A stretch of 35,678 bases of DNA, taken from the NCBI GenBank assembly GCA_020404895.1, contig JADBWK010000126.1, positions 1 through 35,678 of the forward strand, read 5' to 3'. Both the position numbers and the translations under genes were made by a program. Shown here in pieces: positions 1-8,601 of this stretch. Within the stretch, counting starts at the first letter, position 1. Every line of letters begins with the position of its first letter. A model generated the notes under the pieces. It did not search any database. It was not told where the DNA came from and saw only the letters and a program-made list of their open reading frames with translations. The DNA comes from Pseudanabaena sp. M085S1SP2A07QC. Lineage in GTDB: Bacteria > Cyanobacteriota > Cyanobacteriia > Pseudanabaenales > Pseudanabaenaceae.

Positions 1-242
1 GTGACATTTTCGACTTCTCTTTTTAAATATCCTCAATTCTCCTGTTGTTACCTCCCACTTTCGTGCTTGTTAAGATATATCTCTTTTTTTTGTTAAGAAA
101 CGTGTGCGGTTGCCCTAACGATTGAGCATTTTTATTTGGGCGTGTTCATCTCGAATGCCTGTCATTGCTCACCTTTGAAGTAACAAAAAACTAATCTTTT
201 TGCTTGAGTTGTCATGCATCACTCCTATTTGATTTCTTTTGC
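1..242 (-). promoter_or_regulatory. Possible 5' region of a gene running off the left edge
   Basis: No gene is resolved in this stretch. On the minus strand an ATG can be read at 7-5, followed by TCAC at the edge. The purine tract AAAAGAGAAG lies just upstream, and a stronger GGGAGGT lies near position 50. Only very short ORFs occur further upstream. The stretch is therefore plausibly the leader or promoter of a leftward gene outside the window. No promoter boxes were identified with confidence. Confidence 0.25.
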
Positions 243-350
243 TATAGCAATGTAAGCTTTGCTTAGGACATAAAACCCAAAAGATGGCAGAGCTTCGCTC
301 TGCCATCTTTTGGGTTTTGAATTGTCCTATCTATCTCTTACGTTGCTATA
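243..350. repeat. Palindromic MITE-like element, family A copy 1
   Basis: The element is bounded by TATA on both sides. It has imperfect terminal inverted repeats: GCAATGTAAG at the left and CTTACGTTGC at the right, with GGACA and TGTCC further in. The centre is an 18-bp perfect stem, CCCAAAAGATGGCAGAGC, closed by TTCG. The outer flanks nearly match those of 22058-22173, but the central stem is unrelated to that copy. It ends one base from the stop codon of the RelE-like toxin gene, so it may also act as that operon's terminator. It encodes no protein. Confidence 0.8.
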
Positions 351-351
351 A

Positions 352-609
352 TCACTGATAAACATCCCTGCGATGACCAATTTTAAGCACTAAAATCAGT
401 AGTTGATTATCCTGAATAGAGTAGATGATGCGATAGTTTCCTACCCTAATTCGATAGAGATTATCTTCGCCTGTCAACTTGACAACACCATCAGGACGGG
501 GAACATCAGCTAAAGCATCAATCTTTATCTTGATCCTTTGCTGATTTTCAATGGATAGAGATTTTAGTTGCTTAGCGGATTGCTTTACAAGCTCGATACG
601 ATAAGTCAT
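352..609 (-). CDS. RelE/ParE-family toxin
   Basis: This 85-aa protein has the size and pattern of a RelE-superfamily toxin, typically an mRNA interferase or gyrase poison. The N-terminus is rich in K/Q/S helix residues (YRIELVKQSAKQLKSL). A central segment LTGEDNLYRIRVGNYRIIY is the typical core strand with its R-x-G-x-Y-R pattern, and the C-terminus ends in GHRRDVY. These motifs are seen directly; the toxic activity is inferred from the family. Its ATG overlaps the stop of the upstream antitoxin as ATGA (606-609), so the two are translationally coupled. The length is normal and no damage is visible. The palindromic element at 243-350 abuts its stop codon. RelE and ParE subtypes cannot be separated here. 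Confidence 0.88.
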   Translation of the reverse strand: MTYRIELVKQSAKQLKSLSIENQQRIKIKIDALADVPRPDGVVKLTGEDNLYRIRVGNYRIIYSIQDNQLLILVLKIGHRRDVYQ

Positions 610-878
610 AGTCCAATCTCAGCCTTGAGGCTTGCCCAAGAGATTGTACCTTCAGAATCAATAGATGCTAGAGCCGCTTTAGCATCTGCGATATCCTCAA
701 GATCCTCATCAGCTTCATAGCTAACAGCATCTATATTCAAATCATCTTGAGAATGTTTTGCCCTCACAAACAAAAGAAAATCTAAAACCTCACTTAGCAC
801 ATAATCTGAAGTTTGTTCGATTTCTTGAATTAGCGATCGCCTAACATCACTTTGCGTAGAAGTTTCTGTGGTTAACAT
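606..878 (-). CDS. RelB-like antitoxin, partner of the adjacent RelE-like toxin
   Basis: A start at 878 gives 90 aa, preceded by AGAGA about ten bases upstream. The frame is open further upstream to 953, but that extension is basic, has no recognisable motif and would run almost to carB. The N-terminal half, around LIQEIEQTSDYVLSEVLDFL, resembles the helix of DUF2281-type antitoxins. The acidic tail EDLEDIADAKAAL followed by ISWASLKAEIGL resembles the toxin-wrapping tail of cyanobacterial RelB-like antitoxins. It precedes the toxin and overlaps it by 4 bp, the usual antitoxin-first order with autoregulation. The role is inferred from position and motif, since antitoxins diverge fast. Confidence 0.8.
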   Translation of the reverse strand: MLTTETSTQSDVRRSLIQEIEQTSDYVLSEVLDFLLFVRAKHSQDDLNIDAVSYEADEDLEDIADAKAALASIDSEGTISWASLKAEIGL

Positions 879-1048
879 TGCTGCACATCTCTGGATATAT
901 CTAACCATCTGGATCTTAACACCCGTCAAAGGCAAAAAAATAGTGTTACCCAATCGCTAACAAACCAATTAGCATCATGCGCTACACATTGTGCGATCGC
1001 CATGACGCTATAAAATGTATTGCGAGTTACCTACGAAATACAAGAAAT

Positions 1049-4000
1049 ATGCCCCGCCGTAACGACATCCAAAAGATTTTGCTGATTGGCGCTGGTCCGA
1101 TCGTCATCGGTCAAGCCTGTGAATTTGACTACTCAGGAACCCAAGCCTGTAAGGTTTTACGGGACGAGGGCTACTATGTGATCCTAGTTAACTCCAACCC
1201 TGCGACGATCATGACCGATCCCGCCACCGCCGATCGCACGTACATTGAGCCGATTACGCCAGAAGTAGTTGCCCAAATTATCGAAAAAGAGCGCCCTGAT
1301 GCGATCTTGCCCACGATGGGGGGACAGACAGCCCTAAATACGGCGGTATCCCTAGCGAAAATGGGCATACTGGAAAAATATGGCGTGGAGCTAATTGGTG
1401 CAAAACTAGAAGCGATCGAAATGGCGGAGGATCGCAAGCTATTTAAAGAGGCGATGGAGCGCATTGGCGTTGCTATGTGTCCATCGGGCTTAGGGACAAC
1501 GATAGAAGAGTCCCGTGCGATCGCCCAAGAAATTGGCTCTTATCCTTTAATTATCCGTCCAGCCTTCACGATGGGCGGTACTGGTGGCGGTATTGCCTAC
1601 AACCAAGAGGAGTTTGAAGAAATTTGTGCTTCTGGTTTAGAAGCAAGTCCCGTATCGCAAATTCTGATCGAGCGATCGCTGATTGGTTGGAAAGAGTATG
1701 AGCTAGAGGTGATGCGCGATCTCGCCGATAACGTGGTGATCATTTGCAGTATCGAAAATATTGATCCGATGGGTATCCATACGGGCGACTCGATTACGGT
1801 TGCACCTGCTCAGACCCTTACGGACAAAGAATATCAGCGCTTGCGTGATTATTCGATCAAAATTATTCGTGAAATCGGCGTTGAGACGGGCGGCTCAAAT
1901 ATTCAGTTCTCGATTAATCCTGAAAATGGCGATGTGGTCGTAATCGAGATGAATCCGCGTGTGTCGCGCAGTTCGGCGCTAGCGTCGAAAGCCACAGGCT
2001 TCCCGATCGCTAAATTTGCAGCGAAACTTGCTGTCGGCTATACCCTTGATGAAATTTCTAACGACATCACCAAGAAAACTCCTGCTAGCTTTGAACCAAC
2101 CATTGATTATGTAGTTACCAAAATCCCTCGCTTTGCCTTTGAGAAATTCCCAGGTTCTGAGGCTGTGCTGACTACTCAGATGAAGTCGGTTGGTGAAGCG
2201 ATGGCGATCGGGCGTACTTTCCAAGAGTCTTTTCAAAAGGCATTGAGATCGCTTGAAGTTGGTCGTTTTGGCTTTGGTGGCGATCGCGAAGAAACCTTAC
2301 CCGATCTCGAAAAAATCAAGTACAGTCTGAGAGTTCCTAATCCCGATCGCATTTTCTCAATTCGCGATGGATTTTTGTCAGGTTTATCGGTACAAGCGAT
2401 TTTTGAACTGACCAATATCGATCCTTGGTTCTTGCAAAAAATGCGCGAGATTACCGATGTCGAACTTTCGATCAAAGGTCGGAAGCTCGATAGCGTCAAA
2501 AAAGAAGAGATGCTGGAAACTAAGCGCATGGGCTTTAGCGATCGCCAGATTGCCTATCTCACGGGTACAAATGAAGATACAGTTCGCGCCTATCGCAAAG
2601 ATTTGGGTGTGATTCCTTCCTACAAAACCGTTGACACCTGCGCGGCTGAGTTTGAAGCACTCACTCCCTATCACTATTCCACTTATGAAGAAGAATCAGA
2701 AATCCTACCTTCCACCAAGCGCAAAGTAATGATTCTCGGTGGTGGACCAAATCGCATTGGACAAGGGATTGAATTTGACTATTGTTGTTGTCATGCTAGT
2801 TACGCGCTACGGGCGGCTGGCTTCGAGACAATCATGGTTAACTCTAATCCTGAAACTGTATCTACCGATTACGACACTAGCGATCGCCTCTATTTCGAGC
2901 CATTAACTCGCGAAGATGTACTAAACATCATCGAAGCGGAAAAACCTGAAGGAGTAATTATTCAATTTGGTGGACAAACTCCGCTCAAACTTTCGGTTCC
3001 CTTGTTGAAATATCTCCAAGATACAAATTCCACAACTAAGATTTGGGGAACTTCACCCGACTCTATTGACATTGCCGAAGATCGCGAACGTTTTGAAGCA
3101 ACCTGTCAAGAGATCGGCATCATGCAGCCAAATAATGGCTTAGCTCGTTCTGAAGAAGAAGCCGTAGTAATTGCTCAACGTGTTGGCTATCCTGTAGTTG
3201 TCCGTCCTAGCTACGTTCTTGGTGGTCGTGGCATGGAAGTGGTTTACTCTGATGCTGAACTCGAAGACTATATGCGTCGGGCGATCATCATCGAGCCAGA
3301 ACATCCTGTACTGATCGATCATTTCCTTGAAGGTGCGATCGAGGTGGATGTGGATGCAATTGCTGATCAAGAAGGCAATGTCACCATCGGCGGCATTATG
3401 GAACATATCGAAGAAGCAGGGATTCATTCTGGTGACTCCGCTTGTTCGATTCCTACATTCTCCTTGCCTCCTGAAGTTCTCGCCACCATTCGCAAATGGA
3501 CAATTAGCCTCGCTAAATCCCTGAACGTGATTGGCTTGATGAATATTCAATATGCGGTGCAGTTGAACAACAACAATCTCAAGGAAAGCAAAGTCTTCAT
3601 CCTCGAAGCCAATCCCCGCGCCTCGCGTACCGTTCCTTATGTCAGTAAAGCAATTAACGTTCCGCTCGTTAATTATGCCTCGCGAATCATGGCAGGTTCA
3701 ACCCTTTCAGAACTTGGTTTAACGGAAGAAGTTATTCCTAAACATATTTCAATCAAAGAAGCTGTACTTCCCTTTGCCAAGTTCGCAGGAACCGATACCA
3801 TTTTGGGACCCGAAATGCGATCGACTGGTGAAGTCATGGGCATTGATACGGAGTTCGGTCGCGCCTTTGCCAAAGCTCAACTTGGTGCAGGTACACATCT
3901 TCCCCTTGAAGGAACTGTTTTTATCTCGGTTAACGATCGCGATAAGAGTGGCATTTCTACGGTGGCTGAAGCGTTTGTCGAACTGGGCTTTAAAGTGGTC

Positions 4001-4300
4001 GCGACGGAAGGAACTCATAAAGTTCTGCGCCGTAACAGTATTGAATCGAAGCAAGTCCTCAAGGTGCATGAGGGTCGTCCAAATATTAGTGACATAATGA
4101 AAAATGGTCAAATCCAATTGATTGTTAATTCACCCAGTGGCGAAGAGGCGAAAACCGATGGCAAAATGATCCGCCGCACCGCGATGGCTTATAAGATCCC
4201 TGTGATTACGACATTGGCTGCGGCAAAAGCTGCGATCGCAGCTATAAGAGCCTTGCAAACTGGCGGTATTTCCGTAACCGCGCTTCAGGATTATGCTTAA
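1049..4300 (+). CDS. carB: Carbamoyl-phosphate synthase large subunit
   Basis: CarB makes carbamoyl phosphate from ammonia (delivered by CarA), bicarbonate and two ATP, for arginine and pyrimidine synthesis. The protein shows the tandem two-half architecture. The first half opens with [19 protein letters not shown], and the second has the matching [19 protein letters not shown] about 550 residues later. Each half carries an ATP-grasp region ([15 protein letters not shown], then [16 protein letters not shown]). The C-terminal MGS-like allosteric domain begins near [14 protein letters not shown]. The ATG at 1049 gives 1083 aa, the usual family length. An in-frame ATG at 977 adds 24 residues without homology. 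It diverges from the toxin-antitoxin operon, so the promoter lies within about 880-1048. carA is not nearby. It appears intact. Confidence 0.97.
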   Translation: MPRRNDIQKILLIGAGPIVIGQACEFDYSGTQACKVLRDEGYYVILVNSNPATIMTDPATADRTYIEPITPEVVAQIIEKERPDAILPTMGGQTALNTAVSLAKMGILEKYGVELIGAKLEAIEMAEDRKLFKEAMERIGVAMCPSGLGTTIEESRAIAQEIGSYPLIIRPAFTMGGTGGGIAYNQEEFEEICASGLEASPVSQILIERSLIGWKEYELEVMRDLADNVVIICSIENIDPMGIHTGDSITVAPAQTLTDKEYQRLRDYSIKIIREIGVETGGSNIQFSINPENGDVVVIEMNPRVSRSSALASKATGFPIAKFAAKLAVGYTLDEISNDITKKTPASFEPTIDYVVTKIPRFAFEKFPGSEAVLTTQMKSVGEAMAIGRTFQESFQKALRSLEVGRFGFGGDREETLPDLEKIKYSLRVPNPDRIFSIRDGFLSGLSVQAIFELTNIDPWFLQKMREITDVELSIKGRKLDSVKKEEMLETKRMGFSDRQIAYLTGTNEDTVRAYRKDLGVIPSYKTVDTCAAEFEALTPYHYSTYEEESEILPSTKRKVMILGGGPNRIGQGIEFDYCCCHASYALRAAGFETIMVNSNPETVSTDYDTSDRLYFEPLTREDVLNIIEAEKPEGVIIQFGGQTPLKLSVPLLKYLQDTNSTTKIWGTSPDSIDIAEDRERFEATCQEIGIMQPNNGLARSEEEAVVIAQRVGYPVVVRPSYVLGGRGMEVVYSDAELEDYMRRAIIIEPEHPVLIDHFLEGAIEVDVDAIADQEGNVTIGGIMEHIEEAGIHSGDSACSIPTFSLPPEVLATIRKWTISLAKSLNVIGLMNIQYAVQLNNNNLKESKVFILEANPRASRTVPYVSKAINVPLVNYASRIMAGSTLSELGLTEEVIPKHISIKEAVLPFAKFAGTDTILGPEMRSTGEVMGIDTEFGRAFAKAQLGAGTHLPLEGTVFISVNDRDKSGISTVAEAFVELGFKVVATEGTHKVLRRNSIESKQVLKVHEGRPNISDIMKNGQIQLIVNSPSGEEAKTDGKMIRRTAMAYKIPVITTLAAAKAAIAAIRALQTGGISVTALQDYA

Positions 4301-4303
4301 GCT

Positions 4304-4338
4304 GTAGGATGTGTTAGTGTCAGCGTAACGCACCCTAC
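4304..4338. repeat. GTAGGATG-type inverted repeat
   Basis: GTAGGATGTGTTAG pairs imperfectly with CGTAACGCACCCTAC across a short loop just after the carB stop. It is the same kind as the larger repeat at 16969-17043. Repeats of this GTAGGGTGCGTTA type are widespread in cyanobacterial genomes. It may serve as a carB 3' hairpin, but there is no T-run directly after it. Confidence 0.65.
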
Positions 4339-4349
4339 TTTTGGTTTTG

Positions 4350-4452
4350 CCGAAATTTTCGCTCAAATGAGTCAAAAGAACTTTTTGAAAGTGTTTCTAA
4401 GCAACACTTTCAAAAAGTTCTTGGTTTGGGTTTCAGCGCAAAGCGCTGTATC
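4350..4452. repeat. Palindromic element, family C copy 1
   Basis: A 20-bp perfect stem at 4376-4422 (AAGAACTTTTTGAAAGTGTT with its complement) is followed by TGGGTTTCAGCGCAAAGCG and CTGTATCA. The copy at 31255-31363 has the same right flank and a similar left flank (ATTTTCG) but a different middle stem. It lies between the convergent carB and hydrolase genes, so transcription may end here in both directions. Limits are approximate. Confidence 0.65.
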
Positions 4453-4468
4453 AATGGCGGCAGGCATA

Positions 4469-5332
4469 TTACAGACAAGACGAAGTAACAGGTTTTGCTA
4501 ATAAATCCAACAGAAGCCTATGTAGTAGATTTGTCTGCTCCAGCATTGCCATATGTCCACAATTCGGAAATTCAAAAACATTCTCACCATAACCATTAAA
4601 TGAATAATGGAAGCTCGCCAGATGGTTCACATATTTGGGTTCCATAATGGTATCATTCGCGCCAGCTACAAAATAAATAGGTTGCCGCAACTTCGAGATA
4701 ATTTGTGGAAGCTTGTGAACTTCCTGTTCGCTAGTAGAATCCAATAAAGTTCCTCTTGCCGCTTCATATTTAGCAGACACAAAATCGATCGCTCTTTGTT
4801 TACCCCAAGATTGATCCAAAGGAAAATTAACACTGTCTTTGGCAAATTGCAGATGAACTAGAGGGAGATTTTGCAGCCATTTTGGACGCAATTTTAAAAT
4901 AATTTTGCCAGCTGTCCGAAACTTCTCAAACTCTTCTTTGATATAAATACCGCCACCAGCATTTAGACAAACAACACCCGAAATCCGATCGCTTAATAAA
5001 TTTGCCGCCCATAAAGCGATCGCCCCACCAAGAGAATGCCCCACCAGCCAAACCTGCGAAAGCTCTAAATGATCAAGTAACTCTTCTAAATCTCTTGCAT
5101 AACTAATTAGCGAATAGTCGTTCCGATCACCAATTTCAGAAAGCCCAAAACCTCTTAAATCATAGGATAAGCATTGAAAATCAGGTTGTAGCTGACTAAT
5201 CAATGGCTGCCAATAAGCCTGACTGAGCATCCAACCATGTAAAAAAGCGATTGTTGGCACTTGCTTTTTTACATGGTAAGAATTTGTAAGGTTATAGCTA
5301 TGTTTTGCTCCTTGAATGATGACACTAGACAT
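4469..5332 (-). CDS. Alpha/beta-fold hydrolase
   Basis: A 287-aa serine hydrolase of the alpha/beta fold. The oxyanion motif FLHGW lies near residue 32, and the nucleophile elbow GHSLGG puts Ser at residue 100. A strand with VAGANDTIM supplies the likely acid near residue 230, and CGHMAMLEQ near the C-terminus supplies the catalytic His. All three parts of the triad are therefore visible and the length is normal. The substrate cannot be told from sequence. Relatives include esterases, haloperoxidase-like and MhpC-like hydrolases. There is no signal peptide, so it should be cytoplasmic. It lies convergent to carB and upstream of no gene on its strand. It is separated by 86 bp from the TSUP gene, which may share its transcript. 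Confidence 0.87.
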   Translation of the reverse strand: MSSVIIQGAKHSYNLTNSYHVKKQVPTIAFLHGWMLSQAYWQPLISQLQPDFQCLSYDLRGFGLSEIGDRNDYSLISYARDLEELLDHLELSQVWLVGHSLGGAIALWAANLLSDRISGVVCLNAGGGIYIKEEFEKFRTAGKIILKLRPKWLQNLPLVHLQFAKDSVNFPLDQSWGKQRAIDFVSAKYEAARGTLLDSTSEQEVHKLPQIISKLRQPIYFVAGANDTIMEPKYVNHLASFHYSFNGYGENVFEFPNCGHMAMLEQTNLLHRLLLDLLAKPVTSSCL

Positions 5333-5418
5333 ATAAAGAAAAGCCTATAGTTGCAGACAAAATGCGATCACTTATCCGATCATATAACAAGACAACGAGC
5401 TTAAGTGCGTAGCTTTGA

Positions 5419-6186
5419 TTAAGCCAGCCAACTTTTAATAAAAAAGTACAGCGTCATCGCTGAACCAACACCAATTACAAATCGCTTGACTACAATGGGG
5501 GGGATCTTTTGAGCATAGTAAGCACTGATATACCCACCAATCGCCGCACCAATCGCGGCGATCGCCCCCTCTTGCCAAAGAATTACCCCCGCATTAACAA
5601 AGGGAATCACGATTACCGCATTAATACAACTGGTGAGTATGGTCTTATAGGCATTCATGCGATGGATATTGCTCATCCCCATCAGCGCAAAGGTTGCCAG
5701 AAACAAAATACCCATACCACCTCCAAAAAAGCCTCCATAAATAGCTACAACTAATTGCAAGATCGTAATTAAGACAGTTCGCAACTCCTTAAGCTTAATG
5801 AATCGAGCTTGTTGCTGCTCAACCCATGCCGTCATTTTGTTGCTAAATGCAAAAGCCAATGTCGCTGTCAGTAATAGATATGGCAAAACTTGCAAAAAAG
5901 TTGCAGATGGCGTTCTAAGGAGTAGAATTGCCCCAGTAAGCCCTCCAATCACGCCTAATATACATACTCGTATTAGCGATCGCTTATCTTTGTCAAATTC
6001 ACGGCGATAGGCTCCTGCACTGGCTAACGTTCCAGGTAGCAATGCGATCGCATTAGTGGCATTAGCAGTTATAGGCGGAATCCCGACAAACATGAGAACA
6101 GGAAACAAAATAAAACTGCCGCCCCCTGCGATGCCATTGATTCCACCAGCCAATAATGCCGCCCCAAAAATTAGTAAATATTGCAT
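5419..6186 (-). CDS. TSUP (TauE/SafE) family membrane permease
   Basis: A start at 6186 gives 255 aa, the normal size for the family, beginning directly with a hydrophobic helix. A longer ORF to 6303 adds 39 polar residues that do not look like part of the family. The glycine-rich repeat of this family appears in each half: LLAGGINGIAGGGSF near the N-terminus and YGGFFGGGMGILFL in the middle. About seven or eight hydrophobic segments are visible. TSUP members move sulfite, organosulfonates or other small anions across the inner membrane. The substrate of this one is unknown, and there are no sulfur genes beside it. It is divergent from the short ORF at 6305 and may be co-transcribed with the hydrolase downstream. 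Confidence 0.87.
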   Translation of the reverse strand: MQYLLIFGAALLAGGINGIAGGGSFILFPVLMFVGIPPITANATNAIALLPGTLASAGAYRREFDKDKRSLIRVCILGVIGGLTGAILLLRTPSATFLQVLPYLLLTATLAFAFSNKMTAWVEQQQARFIKLKELRTVLITILQLVVAIYGGFFGGGMGILFLATFALMGMSNIHRMNAYKTILTSCINAVIVIPFVNAGVILWQEGAIAAIGAAIGGYISAYYAQKIPPIVVKRFVIGVGSAMTLYFFIKSWLA

Positions 6187-6304
6187 ATTAACGAGATATA
6201 TATGACTCGAAAACGATCTAATTAATGTTGAATCTAAATCTAACTTTTGGACGTAATCATATTCAGAGAAATCAACCCAGTCTACTAAATCGGGAAACGA
6301 CAAT

Positions 6305-6511
6305 ATGATTAAGGTTTTTAAGAAATATCAGAAGCTTTTCTTCAACATGGCAATTAGTATCACCATTTGCTTACTGGCAATAAATATTAGTGCACCAGCC
6401 CAATCTTATAACCGCGCTCCCAAAATCAATATAGCAGTCCTATATCATTTGTGGATTTTTTTGGTTTGTGGAAGGACACCCCGATGGGGTGTCCTTCCAC
6501 AAACCATTTAG
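6305..6511 (+). pseudogene. Short secreted-peptide ORF interrupted by palindromic elements
   Basis: The ORF starts MIKVFKKYQKLFF and continues into a hydrophobic stretch ending in APAQS, a good signal peptide with an Ala-x-Ala type cleavage site. After the residues RAPKINI the frame enters the palindromic element beginning at 6430, so the remaining residues are element sequence. If everything between the first and last TATA is removed (6434-6575), the frame continues as NYKLPETWERSFLL before a stop. This suggests an original small secreted protein of roughly 57 residues. It is not recognised as a known family. Whether it was ever a gene is uncertain; the signal peptide is the main support. 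Confidence 0.4.
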
Positions 6512-6521
6512 GATTGCTATA
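6430..6521. repeat. Palindromic element, family B copy 1
   Basis: Bounded by TATA at both ends. The outer parts are TATAGCAGTCCTA and, at the right, TTAGGATTGCTATA. The core is a 20-bp perfect stem GGTTTGTGGAAGGACACCCC around a GAT loop. The copy at 10742-10840 has matching outer parts but a different core stem. It sits inside the small ORF that starts at 6305. Confidence 0.78.
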
Positions 6522-6575
6522 AAGCGGGTTGCGGCGCTTTGCGCCGCAACCCGCTTTTGGGTTTTGATTCGCTAT
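6521..6575. repeat. Palindromic element directly abutting family B copy 1
   Basis: A 16-bp perfect stem AAGCGGGTTGCGGCGC with a TTT loop (6522-6556) is followed by TTGGGTTTTGATTCGCTATA. It shares the TATA at 6518-6521 with the preceding element. The right flank recalls the GGGTTTTGAATTG of family A copy 1. The two elements together look nested or tandemly inserted. Confidence 0.55.
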
Positions 6576-6769
6576 AAACTACAAATTGCCAGAAACGTGG
6601 GAGCGTTCATTTTTGCTTTAATATTATTAATGTAAGCAATTATTGTCGTCTTAGTGTGTCTAAGCTGCGTGATATCTAGCGTTTATCTTGCGTTGATTCA
6701 AGGGCGTTTAGGATTTAGAGCGTAGCCGCAAACCTTCCGCTATAGGCACTGGTACATTTTTTAATCGTT

Positions 6770-8353
6770 ATGCCCAAAGTTCTCGTTTCTGACCCCATCG
6801 ATCAAGTTGGTATCGATATCCTCTCTCAAGTCGCCACTGTTGACGTAAAAACAACTCTAAGTCCAGAGGAATTAATTCAAATTCTTCCTGAATATGATGC
6901 GATCATGATCCGCTCTGGCACAAAACTCACCAAAGAAGCTGTTGAAGCTGGTAAAAACCTCAAAATCATCGGTCGTGCTGGTGTTGGGGTCGATAACGTA
7001 GATGTTCCCACAGCTACGCGAATGGGGATTGTCGTTGTTAATTCACCTGAAGGCAACACGATCGCAGCGGCTGAGCATACCCTCGCGATGATGATGTCGC
7101 TATCGCGCTTTATTCCTGCTGCAAACCAATCTCTTAAGGGTGGTAAGTGGGATCGTAAAAGCTTTACTGGTGTTGAGGTTTACAAGAAAACCCTTGGTAT
7201 TCTTGGCTTAGGAAAAATCGGCTCCCATGTAGCCACAGTTGCCAAGTCTTTAGGAATGCGGATTCTCGCCTACGATCCCTACTTAACGGCTGAACGCGCT
7301 GAGAAACTCGGTGTAAACCTAGTGGATCTAGAAATTTTGCTGCGTGAAGCAGATTACATTACATTGCATTTGCCCAAAACTAAGGACACTGCACATCTAA
7401 TTAACGCCGATCGCATCGCCATTATGAAAGATGGTGTAAGAATCATCAACTGTGCTAGAGGCGGGATCATTGATGAAGTTGCGATCGCTGAAGCAATCAA
7501 GAGCGGTAAAGTCGGTGGCATTGCCCTTGATGTATTTGAAAATGAACCACTTGAAGCTGAGTCTGGTTTGCGCGAACTCGGCGCTAACGTCATCTTAACC
7601 CCGCATCTTGGTGCATCTACCGAAGAAGCTCAAACCAATGTGGCTGTGGATGTCGCCGAACAAATTCGCGATGTTTTGTTGGGCTTACCTGCGCGATCGG
7701 CAGTCAATATTCCTGGATTACGTCCCGATGTATGGCAAAAACTCAAGCCTTATCTCCAACTTGCCGAAATGTTGGGCAATCTGGTTGGACAACTGGCTGG
7801 TGGTCGTGTCGATACCCTCAATGTCAAGCTCCAAGGTGAAATCGCCAATAGCGAAAGTCAACCAATCGTCGTAGCTTCTCTCAAGGGTTTGCTTTCTCCT
7901 GCTTTGCGCGAACGGGTTAACTTTGTCAATGCCAGCATTGAAGCGAAAGAACGCGGTATTCATGTAACTGAAACTCGCGATCCTTCGGTTGAAGATTACA
8001 GTGGCTCCATCCACCTAACAGCTCATGGCAGCCAAGGCGAACAGTCAGTAACGGGCGCATTACTTGGTAAATCAGAAATTCGGATTACCAGCATCAATGG
8101 TTTCCCAATTAACGTCGCACCTACCCATTACATGTTGTTGACACTTCACCGTGACATGCCAGGTATCATCGGTAGAATCGGCTCGTTGCTTGGTAGTTTC
8201 AACGTGAATATTGCCAGTATGCAAGTTGGTCGTCGTATGGTTCGTGGCGAAGCGGTAATGGTCTTGAATATTGATGATCCATTGCCTAGTGGTTTAGTTG
8301 ATGAAATCGTGCATATTCAAGGTGTAACTGATGCTTTCGTAGTAAAGCTATAG
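6770..8353 (+). CDS. serA: D-3-phosphoglycerate dehydrogenase
   Basis: Catalyses the first step of the phosphorylated serine pathway, oxidising 3-phosphoglycerate with NAD. The N-terminal half contains the nucleotide-binding motif LGLGKIGSHVA, then CARGGIIDE with the substrate Arg, DVFENEPL with the Glu, and LTPHLGAST with the catalytic His. A middle intervening domain follows. The C-terminal ACT domain begins near MLLTLHRDMPGIIG and is the usual site of serine feedback. At 527 aa it is the long form of the enzyme. It is followed after 55 bp by a small ORF and a terminator, which may form a short operon with it. No damage is seen. The promoter must lie in 6576-6769, where no clear boxes were found. 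Confidence 0.96.
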   Translation: MPKVLVSDPIDQVGIDILSQVATVDVKTTLSPEELIQILPEYDAIMIRSGTKLTKEAVEAGKNLKIIGRAGVGVDNVDVPTATRMGIVVVNSPEGNTIAAAEHTLAMMMSLSRFIPAANQSLKGGKWDRKSFTGVEVYKKTLGILGLGKIGSHVATVAKSLGMRILAYDPYLTAERAEKLGVNLVDLEILLREADYITLHLPKTKDTAHLINADRIAIMKDGVRIINCARGGIIDEVAIAEAIKSGKVGGIALDVFENEPLEAESGLRELGANVILTPHLGASTEEAQTNVAVDVAEQIRDVLLGLPARSAVNIPGLRPDVWQKLKPYLQLAEMLGNLVGQLAGGRVDTLNVKLQGEIANSESQPIVVASLKGLLSPALRERVNFVNASIEAKERGIHVTETRDPSVEDYSGSIHLTAHGSQGEQSVTGALLGKSEIRITSINGFPINVAPTHYMLLTLHRDMPGIIGRIGSLLGSFNVNIASMQVGRRMVRGEAVMVLNIDDPLPSGLVDEIVHIQGVTDAFVVKL

Positions 8354-8408
8354 TTTAGATGGTGGCGCAATGCGTTACCCTATGAACTAAATTTAACGGG
8401 TATGGATT

Positions 8409-8558
8409 ATGTCAACTTCAAAACCATATATTTCTTCGGAAAAGTATCGTCAAATGTTGGTACGTGATGGCGATCTCCGTTTTCAAGAATGGCATAATAG
8501 ATTTCTCAGTTACCAACGGGATTATCTAGAAGACTTGAATAAACGTAAAGCAAAATAA
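8409..8558 (+). CDS. Small conserved-looking 49-aa protein downstream of serA
   Basis: An ATG at 8409 opens 49 codons ending in TAA at 8556-8558. The protein starts MSTSKPYISSEKYRQM and is highly charged with several aromatic residues, including RFQEWHNRFLSYQRDYLEDL, and a lysine-rich end. It looks like a short soluble helical protein without a signal or membrane segment. The stop codon is embedded in the left arm of the strong terminator at 8557-8589, as expected for the last gene of a transcript. That placement and the tidy amino-acid composition support it being real. The upstream SD is weak (GGGT or ATGGA). No function is proposed. Confidence 0.6.
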   Translation: MSTSKPYISSEKYRQMLVRDGDLRFQEWHNRFLSYQRDYLEDLNKRKAK

Positions 8559-8589
8559 AGAAAAGGCTCGCTAAGCGAGCCTTTTCTTT
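8557..8589 (+). terminator. Intrinsic terminator after serA and the 49-aa gene
   Basis: A 15-bp perfect stem AAAGAAAAGGCTCGC with a TAA loop and a T-rich right arm ending CTTTTCTTT. It precedes prmC by 12 bp and overlaps the stop codon of the small gene. Confidence 0.85.
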
Positions 8590-8601
8590 AGGGGAAAAAT
8601 T

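Noticed and set aside
1174-4117. Long open frames on the opposite strand and other frames of carB
   Set aside because: They lie wholly inside carB, lack recognisable motifs or start signals, and follow from its codon bias.
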